Assembly: GCF_009363655.1 (NCBI RefSeq) | Contig: NZ_CP045394.1 | Location: forward strand, 62,001-126,000 | Direction: 5' to 3' | Source: Roseovarius sp. THAF27 | GTDB lineage: Bacteria; Pseudomonadota; Alphaproteobacteria; Rhodobacterales; Rhodobacteraceae | Length of the DNA: 64,000 nt | Shown: piece after piece, positions 17,263 through 25,749 of the stretch | Layout: every line of letters begins with the position of its first letter | Position numbering within the stretch: the stretch's first letter is position 1 | Notes under the pieces: model-generated | Told to the model about the DNA's origin: nothing | The model's database searches: none | What the model saw: only the letters and a program-made list of their open reading frames with translations | Made by a program: the position numbers and the translations under genes

Positions 17263-17293
17263 GTTTTGCATGCTCTAGTTGCTTTAGGTTCAA
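17263..17293 (-). promoter_or_regulatory. MerR-type promoter candidate for the L,D-transpeptidase at 16656
   Basis: On the minus strand: TTGAAC (17288-17293), 19-bp spacer with core CTAAAGCAACTAGAG, then CAAAAC as a poor -10. The spacer core is almost the reverse complement of the one at the zntA promoter (49330-49360), so it is the same operator in the opposite sense. The weak -10 lowers confidence. Confidence 0.55.
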
Positions 17294-17391
17294 CTCAAGA
17301 AAACGTGAGTTTGAGCACGAAAAAAGCCGGATAGGCCGCCTCCAAACCCATATTTTTGGGAGTATACTTGCTCGCACGGTACGCTTTAGCC

Positions 17392-18195
17392 ATGCCAGAT
17401 GCCGCCACCGAGATCGCCAGGCTGTACGCCGCGCTTGCCGCTTCGGAGCCCCGCGCCGAGGCTGCCGGGAGCGAGCTGGCGTAGATCTGGGCCGTGGTCT
17501 CGACCTCGAAAGCGATGATCAAGCATCTGAAGCTGGACTCGCCAAACTCAGGAGAGAGCAATTTGGCCACAGCTCGGAACGCCGAGCCCGGCTGATCGAC
17601 CAGTTGGAGCTGCAGCTCGAAGAGCTCGAGGCGGCCACCACCGAAGACGAGATTGAAGCCCTGAATGTGGCGAAGACCTCGACCGTCGACGGCCTCGAAC
17701 GCCGACGCCCGACGCGCAAGCATTCACTGAACCATCTACCGCGCGAGCGCATGGTCATCGAAGCGCCTACCACCTGCTCCTTCTGCGGGTCGGACCGCAT
17801 CGTGAAATTGGGCGAAGGCATCACCGAGACGCTTGAGGTCATCCCCCGGCAATGGAAGGTGGCCCGGACCGTCCGCGAGAAGATCAATCAGCTACCCGCC
17901 CCATTCCATCCGACGCCATGGGTATGGGCTGAGCCGAACCTGCCGGCGATGGTTCTGTTCGAGAAGTTCCGACCGCACCAACCGCTCATCCGCTAGGCCG
18001 AGCGCTACGCCTGGCAGGGTGTAGATCTCAGTCTATCGACCCTGGATGATAAGGTCGGGGCCTGTGCTGCCGCGCTCGAGCCGATCCACGCCCTGATCCG
18101 GACCCATTCTCTGGCGCCCGAGCGCCTGCACGGCGACGCCACCACGATCTCCCTCAGTCCCTTCACCTGCCTGCCCCCGGCGCTTTCTGTTCGGA
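17392..18195 (+). pseudogene. IS66-family transposase remnant (frameshifted, truncated)
   Basis: The reading frame begins MPDAATEIARLYAALAASEP (IS66 TnpC N-terminus) but hits a stop after about 30 residues. It continues in other frames as QLELQLEELEAATTEDEIEA, the zinc-finger-like ICSFCGSD-type segment (TTCSFCGSDRIVKLGEGITE), RTVREKINQLPAPFHP and then ERLHGDATTISL, where homology breaks off. At least two frameshifts, one in-frame stop after PLIR and loss of the catalytic C-terminal half make it dead. No intact terminal repeat was identified. Confidence 0.85.
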
Positions 18196-18213
18196 GCATC
18201 AGGCCTGTGTCCC

Positions 18214-18262
18214 GGGTCAGCGCCAATTCCGAATATATGAGGTTCGGAATTGGCCCTGACCC
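18214..18262. repeat. Large inverted repeat (20-bp arms, 9-nt loop)
   Basis: The left arm starts GGGTCAGCGCCAATTCCGAA and the right arm is TTCGGAATTGGCCCTGACCC, with TATATGAGG between. Only one of 20 pairs mismatches. It sits exactly between the IS66 remnant and an IS3 remnant. Likely explanations are two abutting insertion-sequence termini or a small MITE; a transcription terminator is less likely because no T-tract follows. Confidence 0.7.
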
Positions 18263-18312
18263 TTACGTCCGGGGAAAATTCAAACGGCGGTTTTGGGCAA
18301 ATTACGTCCGGC

Positions 18313-18490
18313 GGTTACAGAGATGCGCCGGTTGAAGGCACTTGAGCACGAAAACACCCGCCTGAAGAAGATCGTGACGGACCTGACACTGGATCGAAAA
18401 AGCTTCAGGATGTCATTGGCCGAAAGCTTTGCAGCCTCGCTGTTTACGCGAGGTTGTTACCGGGATGTACGTAGTTTGAAGTGTGTCGAT
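18313..18490 (+). pseudogene. IS3-family OrfA fragment
   Basis: The frame encodes VTEMRRLKALEHENTRLKK then IVTDLTLDRK, the leucine-zipper end of an IS3-group OrfA. After a frame change it reads KLQDVIGRKL, the usual continuation. The N-terminal HTH and all of OrfB are missing. The 200 bp that follow (to 18699) contain no recognisable gene. Confidence 0.75.
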
Positions 18491-18699
18491 CCGGAAGTCT
18501 GAAGGGGCCATCTGCTTTGACACGTGCCCGGCGAACGGATTTGGATGCCGTCGAGAGGCGGATCAAGGGTCTCACAGAGACGCGGGAGAGTCGGGTCTGA
18601 GGTCACAAGAACCGGCACAATTCGTTTTTGACCCGCGTGCCAACTTCGGCGGAAACTAAGAAATCCGTCCCAGTTACGTGCGTTTCGGTGACTCTTAAT

Positions 18700-19632
18700 C
18701 TACTCTGCTTCTGCGACGTTGCCGTGGCCATAAAGGGCGGCGTTTTTATGTGCGCGATCCACATGCTCGAACTCCAGGCTAGAATGACGAATGCCAAAAT
18801 CACCTCTCAGAAGGCTTTTGAGTGTGGCCTTGACATTTTCTGTCTTGCTCCATCCATCTGCCGTCAAAACGATGTGACAATCGAGTGCCACTTCGTGCTC
18901 TTGCATCTGCCATAAATGAACATGGTGCACGTCCTCGACACCTTCCGCACTCCGCAAAGCCTCGAGGACAGCGTTGTTGTCGATGCTGGGTGGGCTACCG
19001 AGCATCAATGTCCGGATAGGTTCGCCTATCTCGATAATAGCCAGATAGAGGATATAAAAAGCGATGCCGATGGTGATCGCCGGATCGACCCATCGCATGT
19101 CGTAAATAATGATTAAAGAGCCGCCAATGACTACCGCTACAGAAGCCAAGGCGTCGGACAGGTTGTGCAAAAAGAGCGCACGAATGTTCACGCTGCCCTT
19201 TTGCATCGAATAGGTGAGCAGCGCTGTCAAAGTGTCGACCACCAGTGCCACACCACCCAGAACTACCACTGTCCAGCCTTGGACTTCTGTGGGATCAATC
19301 AAACGTATGCCACCTTCATAGATGAGATACAATCCAATCAAGATAAGGGTTGTATAGTTGATTAAAGCCGCGACGATCTCGACTCTTCCGTAGCCGAATG
19401 TCATGCGATCGTCTGCGGGCCGACGAGCAATCTTTCGCGCGGCGAAGGCAATAACCAACGATGCCATGTCTGAGAAATTGTGCAGCGCATCCGCAATCAA
19501 CGCGAGGCTTCCGGATAGTATCCCGCCGATAATCTGCGCGAATGTCAGAAGGCCATTAGCCCAGATGGCAATAAATACGCGTCGGTCGCCTGTTGCTGGG
19601 TCAGTTTGCGCGTGGCCGTGATCATGCGGCAC
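18700..19632 (-). CDS. CDF-family heavy-metal exporter (CzcD/DmeF type)
   Basis: A 310-residue inner-membrane antiporter exporting Zn2+/Cd2+/Co2+-type cations. The His-rich N-terminus (PHDHGHAQ) precedes six TMs; the metal-site motifs IADALHNFSDMAS (TM2) and ALFLHNLSDALASV (TM5) give the HxxxD pairs, and a cytoplasmic C-terminal domain contains DVHHVHLWQM. I chose the GTG at 19632 because GAGGAGG lies 7 bp before it and it overlaps the upstream stop (GTGCCGCATGA). A longer frame from 19707 would run 86 bp into that gene. Predicted to be controlled by the MerR-type promoter at 20422-20452. Confidence 0.92.
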   Translation of the reverse strand: MPHDHGHAQTDPATGDRRVFIAIWANGLLTFAQIIGGILSGSLALIADALHNFSDMASLVIAFAARKIARRPADDRMTFGYGRVEIVAALINYTTLILIGLYLIYEGGIRLIDPTEVQGWTVVVLGGVALVVDTLTALLTYSMQKGSVNIRALFLHNLSDALASVAVVIGGSLIIIYDMRWVDPAITIGIAFYILYLAIIEIGEPIRTLMLGSPPSIDNNAVLEALRSAEGVEDVHHVHLWQMQEHEVALDCHIVLTADGWSKTENVKATLKSLLRGDFGIRHSSLEFEHVDRAHKNAALYGHGNVAEAE

Positions 19633-20392
19633 GGTCTGCCTCCTCGTGACTGTGATTTCGTCGACTGGACTGGGAGTCTCTTGGTAGTTTTCCGCTCCGA
19701 ATCGCACGTACTCGCGCGTTCATCCAGTGCCGTATGAAGCGGCGAAAGAGCCAGTTGCGCAAAAAACCGAAGTCTTGACGATACTCTGAGAAAAACTCGT
19801 CTGGCTCATCGAACGTGCCTAGATCACGGACAATACCATTGTCCTGGATGTAAGTGTCGGTACCGTTCCAACCGATAGGCGGTGCACTCAGGCATTCCGT
19901 CGCAACACCGAAACCGCATAGCGCCTCCTCATCGCCGAATTTCCGTTGAAGCGTTTGCAAAAAAGAAGTGTCTAGAATGAAACCCTCAAGATTTACCCAA
20001 CCCTCAACTGTTTCGACCTCGACCCAAGAATGTAAAATTTCAGAAGGTGCGAGCGGGTAGACAAGTTCTGGCACGATGCCCCTCTGAAGTGCCTTGTGAA
20101 TGGTAAACCCATGAAGCCTGCAACGTATGCCGACACTGCGAAGCAAAGCCATGAGGAGTGTACCCTTGGTGTTGCACTGACCGTAGCCATCCTCCAGCAC
20201 CTCGGAGGCTTGAATGTCGTCAGAACGGTTATAACCAAAGGCAATTTCGTCCCTGACGAAGTTGTAGGCAGCGCCAATGCGATCATGTTCTGCAAGAGCT
20301 TTCCAGTGGCGGCCGTTGGTCAACTGCCGAATTGAAGTTGCGTCATAATTCAGCAATCGCGTTTTTTTTAGATAAGGCTCGACCTTCGTCAT
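19622..20392 (-). CDS. Transglutaminase-like cysteine protease-fold protein
   Basis: 256 residues, cytoplasmic by sequence (no signal peptide). The transglutaminase core is at about 45-165: DGYGQCNTKGTLLMALLRSVG carries the catalytic Cys, and ILHSWVEVETVEGWVNLEGF the catalytic His. The usual Asp of the triad appears to be replaced by Glu or to lie elsewhere. The C-terminal 80 residues are basic and probably helical. The stop overlaps the CDF exporter's GTG start, so expression is coupled. What it acts on is unknown. Close linkage to a metal exporter under a MerR-type promoter suggests a role in metal stress. Confidence 0.8.
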   Translation of the reverse strand: MTKVEPYLKKTRLLNYDATSIRQLTNGRHWKALAEHDRIGAAYNFVRDEIAFGYNRSDDIQASEVLEDGYGQCNTKGTLLMALLRSVGIRCRLHGFTIHKALQRGIVPELVYPLAPSEILHSWVEVETVEGWVNLEGFILDTSFLQTLQRKFGDEEALCGFGVATECLSAPPIGWNGTDTYIQDNGIVRDLGTFDEPDEFFSEYRQDFGFLRNWLFRRFIRHWMNARVRAIRSGKLPRDSQSSRRNHSHEEADRAA

Positions 20393-20421
20393 AGAATCTC
20401 TCCAAGACTAACATGTCGGGA

Positions 20422-20452
20422 ATAATAGTTGCTACAGTGGCTATAGCTTCAA
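20422..20452 (-). promoter_or_regulatory. MerR-type promoter for the transglutaminase-CDF operon
   Basis: On the minus strand: -35 TTGAAG (20447-20452), exactly 19 bp with dyad core CTATAGCCACTGTAG, then -10 TATTAT (20422-20427). The 19-bp spacer with a central dyad is the hallmark of MerR-activated promoters. The gene start is 30 bp downstream of the -10. This is the best -10 in the set. Confidence 0.8.
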
Positions 20453-20459
20453 CCCCAAA

Positions 20460-20572
20460 CCTATGCGCACCTCGTGGATCGCATCCGCACGCGGCATCCC
20501 TTTTCCGACAAGAACGTCAACCTGCCGCAACAGCTGAACTATTTCGTCGGGCTTGTGTCACTTGTTTGCCAT
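20460..20572 (-). pseudogene. IS3-family OrfA N-terminal fragment
   Basis: From ATG at 20572 the frame reads MANK-stop-HKPDEIVQLLRQVDVLVGKG, then MPRADAIHEVRI. This is the start of an IS3-group OrfA (normally xNKRHKPEEIV...), with CGA changed to TGA. It ends abruptly about 8 bp before the -35 box of the promoter at 20422-20452. Confidence 0.7.
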
Positions 20573-21008
20573 TCTCTGTCCTCCGTTTCCTAAACATAAC
20601 GGTGGACCAATTTAGAGGGGGAGGTTCAGGACCGTTCGACTTTTTCAACTATTGATGCTGGCCTGTGCAGCTGCAAAGTCTTCCACTTCTCGGCCCCACA
20701 CAAGGGCTGGACAGTATACCCCCCTGCAGGCCTTTTTCGCGTCAGCCGCATGCTAAATAACGGTCAACAGGTCGCGGAGCAGTTCTTCCAGATGCCGTGG
20801 GTGTCAGCGGTTCCTGCACCAGCAGATCGAGCGTCAAATAGCTCCTCGCCGAACACCATCTTTGCTAGCTGCCATCCAACTAGCGTGTTGCACGCGCTCA
20901 GTAAAATTTTCAAGTGTCGAACCCCCAAGTAGCACTCAAGCGCACGTCGTAAAACAACCTAAAATTCAGGCCAAAATCGTTAGCGGATGGGCTTTTGCGG
21001 CGGGAATA
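20573..21008. other. Gene-poor region with IS debris
   Basis: No convincing gene. About 20583-20620 looks like the outer end of the IS3 fragment (TGGACCAATTTAGAGGGGGAGG on the plus strand, taken across its boundary). At 20715-20730 a GTATACCCCCC run followed by TGCAG resembles half of a CsoR/RcnR-type operator; no such regulator is encoded nearby. Confidence 0.5.
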
Positions 21009-21437
21009 TCAAGCGCCAATTTCTTGGTGATCGGTTAAGCACTCGGAATGGTCTCGAAGCACCTCCAGCACGCGACAATCCGACATTTGCCCGCCGCTGC
21101 ATTCGCGCACCATTCTTTTTAATTCAGTACGAAGAGCCTCTAGACGGGCTAATCTTTGCTCGACTTGCTTTAGCTGCCGGCGGGCGATTGCATCGGCTTC
21201 CGCGCAGGACTTTTCCGGATGATCGCTGAGATCGAGGAGTTCACGGATCGCGTCCAGAGAAAATCCTAGTTGCCGTGCGTGCCGGACGAAAGATAGACGG
21301 TCGAGTTCGTCGAGGCCATAGCGCCGTTGGCCGCCTTGGGACCTGCCGGGTTCAGGCATAAGGCCGATCTGCTCGTAGTATCTGATGGTCTGCACTTTCG
21401 TTCCAGTCTTCTTCGCGAGCGTCCCTATTGTCAGCAT
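21009..21437 (-). CDS. MerR-family metal-responsive activator (ZntR/CadR/PbrR type)
   Basis: A 142-residue dimeric regulator. The winged HTH is IGTLAKKTGTKVQTIRYYE (residues 4-22) followed by GGQRRYGLDELDRLSFV. A long dimerisation helix lies at about 80-112. Metal-ligand cysteines are placed as in ZntR/CadR/PbrR: Cys78 (EKSCAE), Cys113 and Cys121 (ECSGGQMSDCRVLEVL), with an extra Cys133. It lacks the CueR CxxxxxxxC-only pattern, so Zn/Cd/Pb sensing is more likely than Cu(I). GGGGAA precedes the ATG. It is likely to regulate the MerR-type promoters described here and itself through the dyad at 21457-21471. Confidence 0.9.
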   Translation of the reverse strand: MLTIGTLAKKTGTKVQTIRYYEQIGLMPEPGRSQGGQRRYGLDELDRLSFVRHARQLGFSLDAIRELLDLSDHPEKSCAEADAIARRQLKQVEQRLARLEALRTELKRMVRECSGGQMSDCRVLEVLRDHSECLTDHQEIGA

Positions 21438-21456
21438 TGCAGGTTCCCCATGTTAC

Positions 21457-21471
21457 CTACAGTCAGTGTAG
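21457..21471. promoter_or_regulatory. Dyad upstream of the MerR gene
   Basis: CTACAGTCAGTGTAG shares the CTACAG/CTGTAG half-sites of the other MerR-type operators. It lies 20 bp before the regulator's start codon. Neither strand has good -35/-10 boxes at 19 bp, so autoregulation by binding is plausible but the exact promoter is unclear. Confidence 0.5.
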
Positions 21472-21549
21472 ATTTACGCGGCGCGTATCGCAAGCTCCAA
21501 CTGGGTCTCGCAGACCGGTGAGTGACCAATCGAGAAGTGCCAATGATGC

Positions 21550-21580
21550 TTGCACCTACAGCGGCTAGAGGATGTACGCA
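21550..21580 (+). promoter_or_regulatory. MerR-type promoter upstream of scsB
   Basis: -35 TTGCAC (21550-21555), 19-bp spacer with core CTACAGCGGCTAGAG, -10 TACGCA (21575-21580). It points towards the small frame at 21645 and the DsbD/ScsB gene at 21915. Confidence 0.75.
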
Positions 21581-21644
21581 TGTTAGATATCAAGAATCGG
21601 AACTCAAGGAGTAGCGCTAGATTTTCAAGTCTTCAGAGTTTATT

Positions 21645-21902
21645 TTGGGGTCTTGGCGCGTGGTGAGGATCCGGAACAGGATCAATTTTTGCAAGGCACT
21701 AGCCAATAACTGCGGCATCATGGGACGCGGGCCAAATCTGTATTCGAAAGAACTGCTGTTTTGCACGAAGCCCGAACAGGCATCGCTGTTGACCAGTCGG
21801 TTGGACAATTGGCTATGCTCCCTGCTTGACAGGTTGAAGGCATCGCAAGGCGTCAGGACATTGCACAGTGCGTCATCTTGCCCAGACAGAACGCTTAGAT
21901 AA
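21645..21902 (+). CDS. Possible small Cys-containing protein before scsB
   Basis: An 85-residue frame (TTG start; an ATG at 21720 would leave 60 residues) between the MerR-type promoter and scsB, ending 12 bp before the scsB start. It has cysteines in NFCKALANNCGIM, LLFCTKPEQ, WLCSLL and SSCPDR. No family recognised and no clear ribosome binding site, so it may simply be a leader region. Confidence 0.3.
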   Translation: MGSWRVVRIRNRINFCKALANNCGIMGRGPNLYSKELLFCTKPEQASLLTSRLDNWLCSLLDRLKASQGVRTLHSASSCPDRTLR

Positions 21903-21914
21903 AGAGGTCAGAGA

Positions 21915-24017
21915 ATGCGTATAGCCTTGGCTTGGTATCGCGGGTTGCTTGTGAGTTTTGCAATCTTTCTGGTTTTAGTGGCAAGTCCTGTTCGCGCCTT
22001 GGAGTCCAATGCGTATCGGTCCGAAGCACTGACGGCGCGCTTGATCGTCGCGGAAGCGGGAATCGCCCCGGGATCGCTGTTTCTTTCGGCGGGTTTGAAG
22101 ATTGAATTGGAGGAAGGATGGAAAGCGTACTGGCGGTCACCCGGCGAGGTTGGCCTGCCGCCGGAGATCGACTGGGAAGGGTCCACAAACCTTGAATCCG
22201 TCGACATGCTTTGGCCCGCACCCACGCGTTTTCGCGCCTTCGGAATTGAAAACTTTGGCTACGGCAAGAAAGTTACATTTCCGTTACAATTGCAGCTTAT
22301 GGATTCTGATAGGTCAGCCGAGCTGAAGGCAATCGTCAATCTGCTGATCTGCTCCAATGTGTGCGTCCCGGAAAGGTTTGAACTGACTCTCCCTGTTCCA
22401 TTGGGATCCGGCGTCGACGCTAGAGCCGCGACCGAAATCGCGACATGGGCCGCTCGCGTACCTGTCGTAGGAACAGAAAGCGCAATAGCGATCTCGGGCG
22501 CAGCGCTGAAGCAGGGTCAATCTTTGGTTATTCACATGACGCGGCCTTCTGGCTGGAACAATCCCGATATTTTTCCGGAGTCTGATGCAGGCTCTGCATT
22601 CGGTGCGCCCGATATCCGCCTTACAAATGATCGTACCGGTCTTTGGGCAAGTATTCCGATTCTCGCGTTAAGCGAGGAACAATCCTCCCTTCGAATTACT
22701 GTCGTGGACGACGATGTCGCGGTTACATTCGATGATGTGAACACCACCGACATTGTACCTGCTCCACCTTACGCATCCGAAACCGGCCAAGATAGGGGTC
22801 AGTTTTTCCCGATTCTCTTGCTGTCCTTCCTGGGAGGGTTGATAGTGAACGTAATGCCATGCGTCTTGCCAGTTCTATCGATCAAATTCGGATCGGCGCT
22901 TCGAATGAAGAATCGCTCCGTTTCACAATTGCGCGCGGGGTTTGTCGCTACGGCTGGGGGAACTGTTGCTTTCATGTGGGTACTGGCCTTTGCGGTCATA
23001 GCGCTGCAGATGCTCGGATATGCCGTTGGATGGGGTATGCAATTTCAGAATGCATATTTCTTGACAGCACTCATTCTCGTTGTCGGACTCTTCGCGACTA
23101 ATTTGTTTGGAGTTTTTGAAATTTCTTTGCCCAGCAGTTGGATGGCGAGGCTATCTGGCCGCTTTGGGCGGGGGTATGCCGAAGACTTCTCCACCGGCGC
23201 TCTGGCTGCGATACTTGCAACGCCTTGTTCCGCCCCGTTGCTGGGGACAGCCATTGCCTTCGCGCTTTCCGGCACGACAGGCGATATACTTGCGGTTTTC
23301 ACAGCGATGGGGATTGGGCTTGCACTGCCATATATTCTGGTTGCCGCTTGGCCTGGTTTTCTGTCCCGACTGCCCAAACCGGGACCTTGGATGATAAGCT
23401 TGAAAATTGTTCTCGGATTGCTGCTTGCCGGAACCGTTGCATGGCTATGCTGGGTCTTGATTGGTGTGACGTCGCCAACCCTCACAGGCTTGGTGCTGCT
23501 GGGTCTTGGGTTCATCGTACTGGCTACGAGAGCCTATCAGGCCCAGCCCAATAACGGTTTGCTGTGGGGAATGACTGCGGTTTTGGGCATGACGTTGGCG
23601 GCCCCTGCACTGCTGCCAAAAGGCTCCGATGATGTAACAGACTCGATCAATTCTTACTGGGTCGAGTTCGACCGGTCCCGGATCGCGCGTGAAGTGTCGC
23701 AAGGCAAAACCGTATTCGTGGACGTTACTGCGGATTGGTGCATCACTTGTAAAGCAAACAAAACCCTGGTCCTAGATCGTGAACCAGTTTTGGGAGCACT
23801 TGGCGAGGAAGCGGTGATTGCGATGCGCGCGGATTGGACGCGACCGGACGCGAGAATCCAATCCTATCTCGAGACACACGGCAGATACGCAATTCCGTTC
23901 AACATCGTCTACGGTCCAGATGCGCCTGAAGGTATCATTCTATCTGAATTGCTATCCGTGGATGCGGTTCTCGAAGCGCTGTCGGCTGCCGATCTCAGCG
24001 CTGTCCGAAAACGATGA
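21915..24017 (+). CDS. scsB: ScsB/DsbD-type transmembrane thiol-disulfide reductase
   Basis: A 700-residue inner-membrane electron carrier that passes reducing power from cytoplasmic thioredoxin to periplasmic thiols. The signal peptide ends near VRALE. The N-terminal DsbC/DsbD-like domain (about 30-290) has LLICSNVCVPERF with a CxxxC pair. Eight TMs form the DsbD core with MPCVLPVLSIKF and LATPCSAPLLGTA as the redox cysteines. The C-terminal thioredoxin domain has ADWCITCKANKT. This layout, longer than E. coli DsbD at the N-terminus, matches ScsB of copper-sensitivity-suppressor loci. Transcription from the MerR-type promoter at 21550 is inferred. It converges on ccmI, 98 bp apart. Confidence 0.9.
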   Translation: MRIALAWYRGLLVSFAIFLVLVASPVRALESNAYRSEALTARLIVAEAGIAPGSLFLSAGLKIELEEGWKAYWRSPGEVGLPPEIDWEGSTNLESVDMLWPAPTRFRAFGIENFGYGKKVTFPLQLQLMDSDRSAELKAIVNLLICSNVCVPERFELTLPVPLGSGVDARAATEIATWAARVPVVGTESAIAISGAALKQGQSLVIHMTRPSGWNNPDIFPESDAGSAFGAPDIRLTNDRTGLWASIPILALSEEQSSLRITVVDDDVAVTFDDVNTTDIVPAPPYASETGQDRGQFFPILLLSFLGGLIVNVMPCVLPVLSIKFGSALRMKNRSVSQLRAGFVATAGGTVAFMWVLAFAVIALQMLGYAVGWGMQFQNAYFLTALILVVGLFATNLFGVFEISLPSSWMARLSGRFGRGYAEDFSTGALAAILATPCSAPLLGTAIAFALSGTTGDILAVFTAMGIGLALPYILVAAWPGFLSRLPKPGPWMISLKIVLGLLLAGTVAWLCWVLIGVTSPTLTGLVLLGLGFIVLATRAYQAQPNNGLLWGMTAVLGMTLAAPALLPKGSDDVTDSINSYWVEFDRSRIAREVSQGKTVFVDVTADWCITCKANKTLVLDREPVLGALGEEAVIAMRADWTRPDARIQSYLETHGRYAIPFNIVYGPDAPEGIILSELLSVDAVLEALSAADLSAVRKR

Positions 24018-24115
24018 AATAGTGCCGTTGCATCGCTCAAGAGAGGCAGAACCTGCAATGGTTCAGTTTCAGGTGAAGGGAAGCTGTTATGTATCTGAGA
24101 ATTCGCAGCCTCAAT

Positions 24116-25267
24116 TTATTTTTTGATCCGATCCAATCGGGCCGTGGCGGCGGCACGCGTCGGGTCGGTTTCCGGAAGGCTTTCGGCCAAGCTGCGCGCT
24201 TTGCCGGCGGCGTTCTGGGCAGCATCAAAGTCACCCAACACACTGTACGCCTCCGCTAGCCGAAGCCATCCTTCAAGATTGGCTGGGTCATTCAACAATC
24301 GCGCCGCCAAGCGGTCAACCATGGAGCGGACAAAAGTGCTGCGCTCCTCGACTGACATATCTTGGGCGGCCTCGATATCGACCGCACGGGGGCCCCGTGC
24401 GTCCTGTGGATCCGGAATTAAATCAGCTAGAGTGACAGGGGTCTCTCCGACCTGTTCCCCCAATCGGTTGGCGACAGACAGAAAAAGTTCCATCCACGGA
24501 TAGGCGCGATCCGCTCTCTTGAGACGCTCGATCAAAAGCGCCCTCGCTTCCTCTGGAACCCCGTCCTGTTCGAGGATCCGGGCCCTATAGAAAATTGGGC
24601 CTGGATCATCAGGGTCCATCTCTGATGCACGTTCGATCACGCTTTCCGCTTGCGGCGTCACGATCCCGTTCTCGGCTGCGATCAAGGCCTCGGCAAATAG
24701 CAGTAGGGTTGAGATATCTACATTGTCGCGAACTGTGACGCGTTCGAATGCATCGGCGGCATCATCGTAACGAGCTGTACGCATATAGGTCTGACCGAGC
24801 AGAACCCAACCATCACTTGGTCCACCCGACGGGTCAGCTTCAAGCCGGGTTTTTAATCTCTGGGTTAACTCTGAGAGGTTTGCGGCTTTCTGGATTTCAG
24901 ATGCGCGAGACGCCAGAGGCTGGCTTTCGATCTTTGGCGAGCCGATTTGAGAATACAAAGCAAAGGCTACCAATGGCGTAGCAATGGCGGACGCGAAGAT
25001 GATGCTTCGCCCACTTGCGCGCGACGACTCACGTGTCGCAAGCCGACCGGCAGCCAGAATGCGGCGTTTGATTTCAACCCTGGCCGCGTCCCCCTCGGTA
25101 ACGGATATCAGATTCCGCTCTTGATCAATATCAATTTCGGAAAGCTGATCCTTGAGGATAACCAACGCTCCATCCTTTCTATTCAGGACTTCACCCGTTC
25201 GATAGAGACAGGACAAGAACAGGAGGGCGGTGATGGATGCCATCGCGCCTAACACCAACCAAATCAT
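24116..25267 (-). CDS. ccmI: Cytochrome c biogenesis protein CcmI
   Basis: 383 residues. Two N-terminal TM segments (MIWLVLGAMASITALLFLS and SIIFASAIATPLVAFALYS near residue 95) flank the short CcmI-specific loop (KDQLSEIDIDQERNLIS). The periplasmic part is TPR-like (DGWVLLGQTYMRTARYDDAADAFERV; LRLAEAYSVLGDFDAAQNA). CcmI holds apocytochrome c for the CcmF/H haem ligase. It is the last gene of a ccmFGHI run, with a 4-bp overlap with ccmH. Confidence 0.92.
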   Translation of the reverse strand: MIWLVLGAMASITALLFLSCLYRTGEVLNRKDGALVILKDQLSEIDIDQERNLISVTEGDAARVEIKRRILAAGRLATRESSRASGRSIIFASAIATPLVAFALYSQIGSPKIESQPLASRASEIQKAANLSELTQRLKTRLEADPSGGPSDGWVLLGQTYMRTARYDDAADAFERVTVRDNVDISTLLLFAEALIAAENGIVTPQAESVIERASEMDPDDPGPIFYRARILEQDGVPEEARALLIERLKRADRAYPWMELFLSVANRLGEQVGETPVTLADLIPDPQDARGPRAVDIEAAQDMSVEERSTFVRSMVDRLAARLLNDPANLEGWLRLAEAYSVLGDFDAAQNAAGKARSLAESLPETDPTRAAATARLDRIKK

Positions 25268-25749
25268 GGGCCTCTCCGTCCTTCATTCTCCTTAAAAATG
25301 GCCTCGAACTCACGCTCTTCATCGGGGCTCAGTGGATCAGCAGTGCCATCAAGAACCGCCCTGCTTCGGCGCCTGATTGTGACAAAGACAACGCTAATCC
25401 CAACGGCAAGAAGAACCGCAGGTCCGAACCACAACAAATATGTGGCGGGTTTCAGTCGCGGCTTGAAAAGGACGAAGTCACCGTAGCGATCTACGAAAAA
25501 CGCAATGATCTCGTCATCTGTTTCACCTGCAATCAGACGTTCGCGCAGCAAGGTGCGCATCGTTCGGGCAACACCAGCATTCGAGCTATCGATATCCTGA
25601 TTTTGGCAGACAACGCAGCGTAACTGCTTTGAAAGCTCCCGGGCGCGCGACTCAAGCACCGGATCATCCAGCAACTCATCTGGCTCCACAGCCCAGGCCG
25701 CGGTTGTCGCGGCAAGCACCAGTACGAGTAAATAGAGCCAACCCTTCAT
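25264..25749 (-). CDS. ccmH: Cytochrome c biogenesis protein CcmH
   Basis: 161 residues. Signal peptide (LYLLVLVLAATTAAWA), the LRCVVCQNQDIDSS motif with the CxxC that reduces the apocytochrome haem-binding cysteines, RERLIAGETDDEIIAFFVDRYGDFVLFKP, and a TM near residue 105. All are canonical. It overlaps ccmG and ccmI by 4 bp. Confidence 0.95.
   Translation of the reverse strand: MKGWLYLLVLVLAATTAAWAVEPDELLDDPVLESRARELSKQLRCVVCQNQDIDSSNAGVARTMRTLLRERLIAGETDDEIIAFFVDRYGDFVLFKPRLKPATYLLWFGPAVLLAVGISVVFVTIRRRSRAVLDGTADPLSPDEEREFEAIFKENEGRRGP

Noticed and set aside
20715..20735. CsoR/RcnR-like operator (GTATACCCCCC followed by TGCAG)
   Set aside because: Only one half-site is convincing and no CsoR/RcnR-family gene is in the window.
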